NCBI RefSeq assembly: GCF_030066995.1
Contig: NZ_JASJAP010000001.1
Location: 727,230 to 791,229 of the forward strand
DNA length: 64,000 nt
Direction: 5' to 3'
Source: Erythrobacter sp.
GTDB lineage: Bacteria > Pseudomonadota > Alphaproteobacteria > Sphingomonadales > Sphingomonadaceae
Below the pieces are notes generated by a model. That model was given only the letters and a program-made list of their open reading frames with translations. It searched no databases and was not told the DNA's origin. Positions 8,562-16,288 of this stretch are shown one piece after another. The stretch's first letter is position 1. Each line of letters begins with the position of its first letter. The position numbers and the translations under genes are program-made.

Positions 8562-8960
8562 ATGGTGCGCGTCATCAGATTAAGGGGCCAGATCGAGTTG
8601 CCTTGGAGACTGATAAGACTTGAACATGGGGCCTCTACCCGGTTTCCTTCGGGTTCGGCGGTCCGCGGGTATTTGCTGCGCGTCCCCTTGCTTGCAAACG
8701 GGCACATCGATGGCGAGACCCACGCTCGCAACCCCGAAAAATCGACCGTTCGGCGTTTCTGGCCGCGTGAGGCGAACCGCTTGGGCTATGTCACGCGCAA
8801 CGCCGCAAGGTGGCAGCTGATTTCCGCACAGTTGAAGGATATCGATGAGTTGATTGCTTGGTTCGAGGATTGCGCGTTCATCGTAGGAGCGCAGGTCTCT
8901 TTGTCTGAGCCACACCGCGGCACGATGCCGTTCCTGGTCGCAGACATCCGCGTTGACTAA
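8562..8960 (+). CDS. Conserved-looking protein of unknown function
   Basis: A soluble 132-residue protein if it starts at ATG 8562; GTG 8541 would add seven residues. Features are a basic start (MVRVIRLRGQIELPWRL), a middle with several Trp/Arg, and WQLISAQLKDIDELIAWFEDCAFIV, which looks like an amphipathic helix followed by a beta strand. No catalytic motif, signal peptide or membrane segment is visible and I do not recognise the family. It is convergent with fixJ, with only 6 nt between the stops. The upstream dyad is the main reason to believe it is a real, regulated gene. Confidence 0.6.
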   Translation: MVRVIRLRGQIELPWRLIRLEHGASTRFPSGSAVRGYLLRVPLLANGHIDGETHARNPEKSTVRRFWPREANRLGYVTRNAARWQLISAQLKDIDELIAWFEDCAFIVGAQVSLSEPHRGTMPFLVADIRVD

Positions 8961-8966
8961 TCTTTG

Positions 8967-9635
8967 CTACGCGACTGGCGGCACGCTGGCTGAAGACGAG
9001 TTCTGATAACGGGCCTCTTTGTCGCCGACACCCGCAGCAAAAGCGATCCGTAAGAGGTCGGAAAGGTTGTGGACGCCCAGTTTCTTCATCAGGTTGGCGC
9101 GGTGAATCTCGACCGTCCGCGCGCTGATTTCGAGATCGTAGCCGATGGTCTTGTTGGGATGGCCTTTCGTCAAACCCAGCAGTACGTCATGCTCGCGGCG
9201 GGTGAGGCTGTTAATGAGCACCTCGGCCTCTTCGCGCCGTTTGCTCTTCGCGCCCGATCGATCGAGCCGTTCGAACGCTTCGCCGAGCGCCTCGATCAGA
9301 GTCTCTTTTGCAAACGGCTTCTCGATGAAATCCAACGCTCCGGCTTTCATCGCACGCACAGCGACATGGACGTCGCCATGGCCGGTCATGACAATCACGG
9401 GAAAAGCCACTCCGCGTTCGCGCAGTTCTTTTTGGACCTCAAGTCCATCGATTTCAGGCATTTGGATATCGAGCAGGATGCAGCCTGGGGCGATATTCCT
9501 GACGGCTTTCAGAAATTGGGATCCACTCTCGAAAGCTGAGACTTTGTGTCCGGAGGTCTTGAGCATAAAGCCCACCGAGCGGCGGACGGTCTCGTCATCA
9601 TCGACGATGTACACCGGATAATTAGTCTTCGCCAT
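8967..9635 (-). CDS. fixJ: FixJ-type response regulator (receiver plus LuxR HTH)
   Basis: A 222-residue regulator. The receiver domain (about 7-125) has the acidic pocket DDD (12-14), phospho-acceptor D56 in LLDIQMPEIDG, a conserved MTGHGD and the KPF lysine. A LuxR/NarL-type helix-turn-helix follows (about 147-205, with LTRREHDVLLGLTKGHPNKTIG and ISARTVEIHRANLMKKLG). A short unconserved tail closes the protein. Its ATG overlaps the end of fixL by 14 nt, so the two are coupled. In rhizobia FixJ activates fixK and nifA under low oxygen; no fixK or nif gene is in this window. It is the best local candidate to bind the 16-bp dyad. Confidence 0.88.
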   Translation of the reverse strand: MAKTNYPVYIVDDDETVRRSVGFMLKTSGHKVSAFESGSQFLKAVRNIAPGCILLDIQMPEIDGLEVQKELRERGVAFPVIVMTGHGDVHVAVRAMKAGALDFIEKPFAKETLIEALGEAFERLDRSGAKSKRREEAEVLINSLTRREHDVLLGLTKGHPNKTIGYDLEISARTVEIHRANLMKKLGVHNLSDLLRIAFAAGVGDKEARYQNSSSASVPPVA

Positions 9636-10785
9636 CGGCGGCCTCCGCGAGCGGGATTTTAAAGTGAAAAGCGGTTCCGCCCAACTCGGATTCATCGACC
9701 CAAAGCTTCCCATCGTGGGATTGGATTATCGTATGGCAGATCGAAAGGCCGAGACCCAAACCGTCAGACTTCGTGCTGTTGAACGGGTGGAACAGGCGAT
9801 CAGCGACATTCTGATCGAGCCCTGGGCCACTGTCGGCCACGGTGACCTGTACAAATCCTCTCGACGATCGCTTGGAAAGAACGCGAAGCTGCTTGTGACG
9901 CGAATCGACCATAGCTTCCAGGGCGTTGCGGATCAGATTGAGCACAACCTGCTGTATTTGTACGGGATCGACCAGCACCTCGTCTGCATCGGGATCGAGT
10001 TCGGTCTCGAAGTCGACACCCGCACCATCCCCGTTGATGAGCGCCAGAGCGGAAGCTTCTTGTATGATCCGAGCGAGGCTCGCAATCTGTCGCTCAGTCT
10101 CCCCATACTTGATGAAATCGCGAAGCCGATGAACAATTTGCCCCGCGCGCAACGCTTCGGATGCGCATTCGTCCATGGCCTCGCGGACAAGTTTCAGATT
10201 TTCAGGTGAGGGGTCGTCCAGAAGATCGCTGGCGGCATGCGCATAGTTGGCGACCGCCGTCAGGGGTTGGTTGAGCTCATGGGCTAACGATGTTGCAAGT
10301 GAACCCATTGAGGAGATCCGCGAAACGTGCGCGAGTTCACTCTGCAATGTGTGCAACTCACGCTCGGTCGCCTGGGTTTCCCGTAGGTCTCTGACAAAGG
10401 CCACGAAGCCGCGACGAGCGGGAGATTTGAGCGCACCTATCGTCAGTTTTATCGGGAACGTGCTTCCATCGCGATGTCGGGCTGTGGTCACGCGGCCTAT
10501 CCCGATGATCCTGGCGGTGCCTGTACGACGGTAATTTCGCATGAAGCCGTCGTGTCTCTCCCTGTCGGGAGAAGGCATGAGGACGCTTACATTCTCTCCG
10601 ATAATCTCCTCCTCGGCATAGCCAAACATGCTTTGCGCACCCTTGCTGAAGGATTGGATGGCGCCATCTTCATCGGAAATGATCATCGCATCCGGGACTG
10701 TATCGATCAGCGCGTGAAGTTCGTCGGCGGTGCGCAGAGCGATGAACGATTGCGGCTTCCTGGTTTTCAGACCTGTTTTTGCCAT
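9622..10785 (-). CDS. fixL: FixL-type haem PAS oxygen-sensor histidine kinase
   Basis: A soluble 387-residue kinase with no membrane segment, starting at ATG 10785. The PAS domain (about 20-135) aligns with Bradyrhizobium FixL: the haem proximal His200 corresponds to H78 (in RERHDGF) and the O2-contacting Arg220 to R98 (in RIIGIGR). His214 is replaced by Arg and Arg206 by Asn. The phospho-accepting H-box has H169 in SLAHELNQPLTAV, and an HATPase domain follows with N, DSGPGL and GLGLGLSI boxes. It should report oxygen (or NO/CO) through haem to FixJ. Conservation of both haem-pocket residues argues against a generic PAS kinase. Confidence 0.87.
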   Translation of the reverse strand: MAKTGLKTRKPQSFIALRTADELHALIDTVPDAMIISDEDGAIQSFSKGAQSMFGYAEEEIIGENVSVLMPSPDRERHDGFMRNYRRTGTARIIGIGRVTTARHRDGSTFPIKLTIGALKSPARRGFVAFVRDLRETQATERELHTLQSELAHVSRISSMGSLATSLAHELNQPLTAVANYAHAASDLLDDPSPENLKLVREAMDECASEALRAGQIVHRLRDFIKYGETERQIASLARIIQEASALALINGDGAGVDFETELDPDADEVLVDPVQIQQVVLNLIRNALEAMVDSRHKQLRVLSKRSSRGFVQVTVADSGPGLDQNVADRLFHPFNSTKSDGLGLGLSICHTIIQSHDGKLWVDESELGGTAFHFKIPLAEAADGED

Positions 10786-10846
10786 AATGCCAATCTGAAA
10801 AGGCGAACACCTTGGGTCGAAAGGAAGGCTGACACTAGGACAATTA

Positions 10847-10862
10847 CGGATGTAAGGCGAGT
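10847..10862. promoter_or_regulatory. Possible half-site of the 16-bp dyad before fixL
   Basis: TACGGATGTAAGGCGA preserves one half of the consensus (TACGGATGT) and loses the other. It ends 61 nt before the fixL start and 23 nt before the divergent reductase start. Autoregulation is possible but the match is partial. Confidence 0.25.
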
Positions 10863-10885
10863 CGAGGCTCGGGCAGTTCTGCCCT

Positions 10886-11461
10886 ATGGCACGGATCCTT
10901 ATCATCGACGGCCATCCCAGCGGGGAGCCGGATCATTATGTGCATGCCCTTGCATCCGCCTACCAGAAGGGGGCCGCACAGGGTCATGAGGTCCGGCGTC
11001 TCGATATCGCGCAGCTTGAATTTCCGGTGCTCCGCGAACCGCGCATCTGGAGCGAGCTTGAGCCGGAGGAGGATATTCTCAAGGCTCAAGGCGACATAAA
11101 ATGGGCCGAACACATAGTGATCGTGTATCCGCTCTGGCTCGGTGATGTACCCGCACTTCTTAAAGCGTTCCTTGAGCAGGTGCTGCGTCCAGGCTTTGCC
11201 ATCGAGATCACCGCACAGGCAAAATGGCGAGGCTTGCTGACAGGCAAATCCGCTCGCGTCATCGTCACTATGGGCACGCCGGCACCGGTTTATCGCCTGT
11301 TTTTCCGCTCCCACAGCGTGAAGAGCCTCAGGCGTCACATCCTGAAATTCGTCGGCATAGATCCGATTGCCACGACCATCATCGGCCGAGTGGATAGCTG
11401 GCCAGGTTACCGCAAGAAATGGCTTAAGCGAGTGGAAGAATTCGGGCGACGCGGGCGATGA
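10886..11461 (+). CDS. Flavodoxin-fold NAD(P)H dehydrogenase (quinone)-type protein
   Basis: A 191-residue soluble protein of the NQO1/MdaB/KefF-like flavodoxin-fold group. It begins with the beta1-loop MARILIIDGHPSGEPD, contains the FMN-contact motif YPLWLGDVPALLKAFLEQV (about 85-103), and a C-terminal IGRVDSWPGYRKKWLKRV. It probably carries FMN or FAD and reduces quinones or other two-electron acceptors with NAD(P)H. Its stop overlaps the start of the alcohol dehydrogenase gene (ATGA), and it is divergent from fixL with 100 nt between the genes. Substrate is not visible. Confidence 0.8.
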   Translation: MARILIIDGHPSGEPDHYVHALASAYQKGAAQGHEVRRLDIAQLEFPVLREPRIWSELEPEEDILKAQGDIKWAEHIVIVYPLWLGDVPALLKAFLEQVLRPGFAIEITAQAKWRGLLTGKSARVIVTMGTPAPVYRLFFRSHSVKSLRRHILKFVGIDPIATTIIGRVDSWPGYRKKWLKRVEEFGRRGR

Positions 11462-12474
11462 ACTTGATTGAGAGAAAGGTATCGGCCGGCACAATGAAGG
11501 CCATGGAGTTCTCGTCGGTGGGAACGCCGCTCGCAATGGTTGAACGCCCAATGCCTTCGCCTCGTTCGAACGAGGTTCTGCTTGAAGTTCTTGCGTGCGG
11601 TGTGTGCCGGACTGACCTCCATATCGTCGATGGGGACATAGAAGGCACTCTTCCCATTGTTCCTGGCCATGAGGTAGTTGGCCGCGTCGTGAGCAAGGGC
11701 GAACATGTGACCCGCTTTGAACTCGGTGACAGGGTGGGGGTCCCGTGGTTGGGTTCATCATGCGGACGATGCACCTATTGTCATAAGCGGCAGGAGAACC
11801 TTTGTGATGAGCCCGTCTTCACCGGCTTTACGGTCAATGGGGGTTACGCGTCGCATTGCCTGGCCGATGCCGCTTTCTGCTTTTCCATACCCGCCAGCAT
11901 CGATGACGTGCACGCTGCGCCACTGCTTTGCGCTGGCCTGATAGGTTACCGAGCCTTCTCGATGTGCGGCGATGCTCTGCGCATCGGCCTCTATGGCTTT
12001 GGCGCGTCGGCGCATATCATCGCCCAGCTTGCGACGGGACTGGGGTGCACGATCGCGGCCTTCACGCGTCCGGGAGACGATACCGGGCAGGCCTTTGCGC
12101 GCGAAATGGGCTGCGCTTGGGCGGGCGGTTCTGATATGCTTTCGCCTTTCGAGCTGGACGCGGCGATCATCTTTGCCCCGGCTGGAGAGCTTGTACCGCA
12201 GGCCTTGGCGGCGGTTCGCAAAGGAGGGACCGTCGTTTGCGCGGGTATTCATATGAGCGACATTCCGACCTTTCCCTACGAGTTGTTGTGGGGCGAAAGA
12301 CAAATTCGTTCGGTTGCCAATCTGACGCGCGCGGACGGCGAAAGCTTCTTTACAGCGATCGGGACAATTCAAGTGCACACGCGTGTCGAGACATTTCCAC
12401 TGCACCAGGCAAACGAGGCGCTGGAGAGGCTTCGCGCCGGGACAATCACTGGCGCAGCAGTGCTTGTTCCATGA
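11458..12474 (+). CDS. Zinc-dependent alcohol dehydrogenase (MDR family)
   Basis: A 338-residue medium-chain dehydrogenase. Catalytic-zinc ligands are recognisable in ACGVCRTDLH (Cys) and PGHEVVG (His-Glu), and the structural-zinc cluster is in CGRCTYCHKRQENLC (four Cys). The Rossmann glycine motif appears as GLYGFGASAHI, with the usual third-position pattern slightly altered. It would oxidise an alcohol or reduce an aldehyde with NAD(P). The start at 11458 overlaps the upstream stop; the internal ATG at 11494 is an alternative. Its own stop overlaps the L,D-transpeptidase start, giving a three-gene coupled operon. Related sequences include AdhA-like low-oxygen dehydrogenases. Confidence 0.85.
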   Translation: MNLIERKVSAGTMKAMEFSSVGTPLAMVERPMPSPRSNEVLLEVLACGVCRTDLHIVDGDIEGTLPIVPGHEVVGRVVSKGEHVTRFELGDRVGVPWLGSSCGRCTYCHKRQENLCDEPVFTGFTVNGGYASHCLADAAFCFSIPASIDDVHAAPLLCAGLIGYRAFSMCGDALRIGLYGFGASAHIIAQLATGLGCTIAAFTRPGDDTGQAFAREMGCAWAGGSDMLSPFELDAAIIFAPAGELVPQALAAVRKGGTVVCAGIHMSDIPTFPYELLWGERQIRSVANLTRADGESFFTAIGTIQVHTRVETFPLHQANEALERLRAGTITGAAVLVP

Positions 12475-13688
12475 TCCGATGGATGTTTTCGGTTCTTGCG
12501 GCGTTGGTCGCATGCGCTCAGCCCGTGCATGCCCAGACGGCTTGGTCGACTGCACAAGCCGAGAACCTTTATCGCTGGATGGAAAGAGCTGAGAGCGAAG
12601 GCATCGATCTGCCCAAAGCACAGGGCCAACACCTTCGTTCTGCGATTGATGCCGGTGATCTTGACCTCCTCGAACCTATTGCAAACGAAGCAGCACTTAC
12701 TGTGTTGCGGGCATGGCGAGGGCGATGTTGCGGTTCAACGAAGCCTTCCTGGTGGCATATTGATGGAAGTTTGACCGACGCTCAGCTTCGCGCTGGCTTG
12801 ACGGCCGCTTTGGAAGCGGACCAGCTTGATTTGTACCTTCGGTCAATTCGTCCCTCGCATACTCACTATTCGAAATTGGTGGAGGCGTTGACGGAAGAGA
12901 CCGATCCGGATCGTCGCAAAGTCATGTTGGCTAATCTGGCACGATGGCGCTGGTTGCCCGCTCGGCTTGGCAAGCGATACCTGCTTGTAAACATAGCGGC
13001 GCAGGAATTGACCTTGTGGGAACAGGGCTCTTTAGAAGGGCGATGGCGCGTGATCGTTGGCAAACCTGTGACGCGAACTCCGGTTTTTACCACACAGGTC
13101 AGGGGCGTCGTCCTCAATCCCTGGTGGGAGATCCCCTCAAGCATAGCCCGCGAAGGTATTGCCAGTTTCGTAAGGCGAAACCCCGCAGCGGCGCGCGCAA
13201 GGGGCTACGTTTTCCAGAACGGGCGATACCGTCAGATGCCCGGCGATAACAACGCACTGGGGCGGATGAAACTTGTCATGCCCAATCCCTACAGCGTTTA
13301 CCTACACGACACTTCGAGCCGGGATCTGTTTCGCGAAGACCCTCGCTACTTCAGCCATGGGTGCATACGAGTGGATCGGGCGCTCGAATTCGTTGGCACG
13401 CTTTTCGCAAACGATGGCTGGGATTTGGCGCGCGTTGATGAAGAAGTGGCAACCGGCAGAACTCAGACGTTTGCGCTGTCAGAGAGCCTTCCGCTCTATG
13501 TGACGTACTTTACCGCAGAGCCGGATGCCAGCGCCAGCGTGCGCTTCCTGGAGGATGTTTACGATCGCGATCCCGTTACGATCGCGCATCCCTCTACCAG
13601 CGATCCTACGGAGGTTTACGGATCACCTTCTCTTCTCGTCTCGTCCACGTTCGGCGAGGTCGCAGGAGATCTCACATGTCGAAATTGA
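12471..13688 (+). CDS. L,D-transpeptidase (YkuD domain), secreted
   Basis: A 405-residue protein with a signal peptide (about 1-22, ending VHAQ), a helical peptidoglycan-binding-like or scaffold N-terminal region, and a YkuD domain whose active-site motif reads SHGCIRV with catalytic Cys near residue 298 and its His shortly before. It would make 3-3 cross-links in peptidoglycan or attach lipoproteins in the periplasm. The length and the split N-terminal region resemble the E. coli LdtD (YcbB) type. Its ATG overlaps the dehydrogenase stop. The 3' end contains the dyad that precedes the next gene. Confidence 0.87.
   Translation: MIRWMFSVLAALVACAQPVHAQTAWSTAQAENLYRWMERAESEGIDLPKAQGQHLRSAIDAGDLDLLEPIANEAALTVLRAWRGRCCGSTKPSWWHIDGSLTDAQLRAGLTAALEADQLDLYLRSIRPSHTHYSKLVEALTEETDPDRRKVMLANLARWRWLPARLGKRYLLVNIAAQELTLWEQGSLEGRWRVIVGKPVTRTPVFTTQVRGVVLNPWWEIPSSIAREGIASFVRRNPAAARARGYVFQNGRYRQMPGDNNALGRMKLVMPNPYSVYLHDTSSRDLFREDPRYFSHGCIRVDRALEFVGTLFANDGWDLARVDEEVATGRTQTFALSESLPLYVTYFTAEPDASASVRFLEDVYDRDPVTIAHPSTSDPTEVYGSPSLLVSSTFGEVAGDLTCRN
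13607..13622 (+). promoter_or_regulatory. 16-bp dyad, copy 5 (inside the ldt 3' end, before the GNAT gene)
   Basis: TACGGAGGTTTACGGA is the best match to the consensus. It lies in the last codons of the transpeptidase gene, in codons for the poorly conserved C-terminal tail, and ends 53 nt before the ATG at 13676. It implies that the acetyltransferase has its own promoter. Confidence 0.6.
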
Positions 13689-14251
13689 ACTTCACTCAGC
13701 CCTCCATCCTTACGTCGAAACGCTTCTCGAACCGCGAAGCCGAAACGGATTGGAGCGATGAGGTGACCACGGCAGGCGGCGCGGAAATCCTGATAACCCC
13801 CGCCCGGCCTGACGACACGGATGCGTTGGAGCGCTTCTTTGAAGGGGTCGCGCGCCGTGACCTCTATTTTCGGTTCTTGTCGGGGATGCGCAAGGTCGAC
13901 GATGATCGCTTGGCGGAAATGGTCGATGACACCAATGATCGAACGATTGACTTTCTGGCCTTCGATCCTGGTTCAGGCGAAGTCCTCGCAAGTGCTATGC
14001 TCGGCGCAGACGAGAGCTTCGAGAGCGCCGAATTCGCCGTTTGCACGCGCGAGGATATGAAGCAGAAAGGGATCAGCTGGGCGCTGCTCGATCACGCCGT
14101 GCGCTACGCCAAGGCGATGGGGGTAAAGCGGATCACGTCGCTCGAAAGCGCTGAGCAGAGGGATGCTTTGCGCCTCGAAAGAGAAATGGGTTTCAAGATC
14201 AAATCCAGCTCGGACCATCCCGGCATGATCATCGCAGAAAAGGTGTTGTGA
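13676..14251 (+). CDS. GNAT-family N-acetyltransferase
   Basis: A 191-residue protein with a roughly 40-residue leader and then a GNAT fold: ITPARPDDTDALERFFEGVARRDLYFRFL, a central beta sheet EVLASAMLG and EFAVCTREDMKQKGISWALLDHAVRYAKAMGVKRI, where the acetyl-CoA pyrophosphate loop is degenerate (MKQKGISWAL rather than RGxGxG/A). The sequence resembles the GNAT domain of Pat-type protein lysine acetyltransferases, which modify acetyl-CoA synthetase. That would link it to the acsA operon, but the resemblance is by eye only. It overlaps the transpeptidase gene by 13 nt and has its own dyad. Confidence 0.78.
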   Translation: MSKLNFTQPSILTSKRFSNREAETDWSDEVTTAGGAEILITPARPDDTDALERFFEGVARRDLYFRFLSGMRKVDDDRLAEMVDDTNDRTIDFLAFDPGSGEVLASAMLGADESFESAEFAVCTREDMKQKGISWALLDHAVRYAKAMGVKRITSLESAEQRDALRLEREMGFKIKSSSDHPGMIIAEKVL

Positions 14252-14260
14252 GACCACATA

Positions 14261-14276
14261 TACGGAGGTTTGCGTA
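14261..14276 (+). promoter_or_regulatory. 16-bp dyad, copy 6 (upstream of hsp20)
   Basis: TACGGAGGTTTGCGTA, extended to ATACG-N8-CGTAT, is the most symmetrical copy. It lies 65 nt before the Hsp20 ATG at 14342, in a short intergenic space otherwise without signals. Confidence 0.62.
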
Positions 14277-14341
14277 TCGGGCGCGATGAACGCGGATCCT
14301 AAAAGGACGGTCCCCAAAACCAACACTCGGGAGACTTAGAA

Positions 14342-14845
14342 ATGGCTGACGAAGCCCTGATTGCCAAGCGGCCCCGTGAACACTCCGGGCTCGCTGATTA
14401 TCTGCGCGAACCATTCGACCGGTTGCGCGGAGAAGTAGACCGGATCTTCGACGAATTCCCGCCCCGCTTTCCTGCAACCAATCTCGGCATCCGCTACCTC
14501 GCATCGCTACCCATGCCGGCGCTTGAAATGCGCGAGACCGAAAAGGAATACCTTCTTTCGGTTGAATTGCCGGGAGTACAGGGCGAAGACGTCGATATCA
14601 GCGTCGATGGCGACCTGCTGATCGTTAAAGGCGAGAAGAAGGAAGAACGCGAGGAGCAAGAGCGCGACTACACAGTCTCCGAACGAAGCTACGGCGCGTT
14701 CGAGCGGCGCGTTACGCTACCCCCTGACTGCGACGTCGACGGAATTGGGGCGAGTTCGGACAATGGCGTTATCGCAATCACTATTCCGCGTCTGAGGAAC
14801 GCACCCGCAAGCGCGCGAAAGATCGAGATTTCCAACAAGAGCTGA
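14342..14845 (+). CDS. Small heat-shock protein (Hsp20/alpha-crystallin)
   Basis: A 167-residue ATP-independent holdase chaperone. The N-terminal region contains FDRLRGEVDRIFDEFP. The alpha-crystallin domain spans about 58-155 with PALEMRETEKEYLLSVELPGV, GDLLIVKGEKKEE and the C-terminal DNGVIAITIPR. A short KIEISNKS tail ends the protein. It is monocistronic: its own dyad precedes it and a strong terminator follows. Its placement beside Usp and oxygen-sensor genes resembles HspX in the mycobacterial dormancy regulon. Confidence 0.92.
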   Translation: MADEALIAKRPREHSGLADYLREPFDRLRGEVDRIFDEFPPRFPATNLGIRYLASLPMPALEMRETEKEYLLSVELPGVQGEDVDISVDGDLLIVKGEKKEEREEQERDYTVSERSYGAFERRVTLPPDCDVDGIGASSDNGVIAITIPRLRNAPASARKIEISNKS

Positions 14846-14878
14846 GCGGGGTTGGGAGAGGAACCACGCTCGCTCATT

Positions 14879-14924
14879 GGGCCATTCCGCGACGATCCAG
14901 TCGGAGCGGAATGGCCCCTTTTTT
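14879..14924 (+). terminator. Rho-independent terminator after hsp20
   Basis: GGCCATTCCGC (14879-14889 plus) pairs with GCGGAATGGCC (14906-14916), with a 15-nt loop, and is followed by CC and a run of T. The stem is 11 bp and uninterrupted. Confidence 0.88.
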
Positions 14925-14970
14925 ATCTCGATTTCAGGAATCACTATATCAGGGATTGCTAATTTAGAAG

Positions 14971-14989
14971 CATATCATATATTGATATG
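14971..14989. promoter_or_regulatory. Perfect palindrome over the bigR start (probable BigR operator)
   Basis: CATATCA-TATAT-TGATATG is a perfect 7-5-7 inverted repeat. AT-rich palindromes of this kind are known BigR/SqrR operators. Its right arm contains the ATG at 14987 that opens the bigR reading frame, so a bound repressor would sit directly on the translation start. Confidence 0.75.
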
Positions 14990-15325
14990 ATGAGAACGGA
15001 AGTTAGCCTCGATCCAGACGCGATGAAGGCCAATGCGAGCGAAGCTGCGGATTTCCTCCGAGCCCTTTCGAACCGTCCTCGGCTGTTGATCCTTTGCCAG
15101 CTTGTCGAAAGGCACGAGCTTTCGGTCGGGCAACTGGTCGATCGCGTCGGCATCAGCCAATCGGCCTTGTCACAGCACCTTGCGAAACTGCGCAGTCAAG
15201 GTCTCGTCGCTTATCGGCGCGAGGCTCAGACGCTGTTTTACCGGATCGCCGACCGGCGCGCCAACAGGATACTCGAAACGCTCCACGAGCTCTTTTGTGC
15301 GAACGAACTCGAAGATGATGGGTAA
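14987..15325 (+). CDS. bigR: BigR/SqrR-type ArsR-family persulfide-sensing repressor
   Basis: A 112-residue winged-helix ArsR repressor. The HTH spans LSVGQLVDRVGISQSALSQHLAKLRSQGLV (about 45-74) and the wing YRREAQTLFYRI follows. Two cysteines, C37 (in LLILCQL) and C104 (in HELFCAN), are 67 residues apart, close to the Cys41/Cys107 pair that forms a tetrasulfide bridge in SqrR. It should release the operon when reactive sulfur builds up. No ribosome site precedes ATG 14987 and the operator covers it; the mRNA may be leaderless, or translation may begin at the ATG at 15023. It heads the blh-YeeE-YedE-SulP cluster. Confidence 0.88.
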   Translation: MMRTEVSLDPDAMKANASEAADFLRALSNRPRLLILCQLVERHELSVGQLVDRVGISQSALSQHLAKLRSQGLVAYRREAQTLFYRIADRRANRILETLHELFCANELEDDG

Positions 15326-15335
15326 AGGGACCGGC

Positions 15336-16274
15336 ATGAAAGCTATGAAAATCGATCCACATATCGAGAGGGCTACGTCAATGGTCGAAGAGGTCATTCA
15401 CGGCAGCGGCGAGGCCCCGATCGTGCGCGGCTTTTTCCATGAGCCGACCTTTACAGCGTCCTACGTGGTGCACGATCCCGGGACCAACCGCGCGCTTATT
15501 ATCGATTCAGTGCTTGACTTCGACCAGGCGTCGGGACGCACATCGACCGGACACGCCGATCAGATAGTCGAGTATTTGGGAAACGCCGATCTTGAAGTGG
15601 ATTTCATTCTCGAGACGCACGCGCACGCTGACCACCTCTCCGCCGCTCCGTATCTCCAAGCCAGGCTCGGAGGCGAAATTGTCATCGGATGCGAAATCCG
15701 CACTGTGCAGGACGTTTTCGGGAAGGTGTTCAACGAGGGGAGGGACTTCGCACGAGACGGCTCCCAGTTCGACCGACTCATTGGCGATGGCGACCAGCTT
15801 GAGCTGGGTGGGTTGAGCGTTCTTGCCTTGCACGTCCCCGGCCACACGCCTGCGGATCTCGCTTATGTCATCGGGGATGCGATTTTTGTAGGCGATACAA
15901 TGTTCATGCCAGACTATGGAACGGCGCGCGCGGACTTTCCCGGCGGCAATGCGCAGACATTGTTTCGTTCCATCCGCCGCTTGATGGCGCTGCCCGACAA
16001 AACCCGCGTTTTCCTCTGTCACGACTACAAAGCCCCTGGAAGAGATCATTTCGTCTGGCAAACCACGATCGGTGTTCAGCGCAGAGACAACATTCACGCA
16101 CATGACGGGGTCAGCGAGGATGACTTCGTTGCTATGCGCGTCGCACGCGACAAGACCCTGGGAATGCCCAGGCTCATCCTTCCGTCCATTCAGGTCAACA
16201 TGCGTGCGGGCCACTTTCCAGAGGCCGAAGATAATGGCACGCGTTACCTGAAACTTCCGCTCAACAGCCTTTAG
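15336..16274 (+). CDS. blh: Persulfide dioxygenase (Blh/ETHE1-type metallo-beta-lactamase fold)
   Basis: A 312-residue non-haem iron protein that oxidises glutathione persulfide to sulfite. The metal motif HAHADH lies at about residues 95-100, a second His is in HVPGHTPAD, a conserved Asp is in VGDTMFMPDYGTARADFPGG, and a late His is in FLCHDY. The extra C-terminal sequence WQTTIGVQRRDNIH is typical of Blh. AAAGGGA precedes ATG 15336. It follows bigR after 10 nt. Other BigR operons in Xylella and Agrobacterium contain the same enzyme. Confidence 0.9.
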   Translation: MKAMKIDPHIERATSMVEEVIHGSGEAPIVRGFFHEPTFTASYVVHDPGTNRALIIDSVLDFDQASGRTSTGHADQIVEYLGNADLEVDFILETHAHADHLSAAPYLQARLGGEIVIGCEIRTVQDVFGKVFNEGRDFARDGSQFDRLIGDGDQLELGGLSVLALHVPGHTPADLAYVIGDAIFVGDTMFMPDYGTARADFPGGNAQTLFRSIRRLMALPDKTRVFLCHDYKAPGRDHFVWQTTIGVQRRDNIHAHDGVSEDDFVAMRVARDKTLGMPRLILPSIQVNMRAGHFPEAEDNGTRYLKLPLNSL

Positions 16275-16288
16275 GGGAGATTAAGGCG

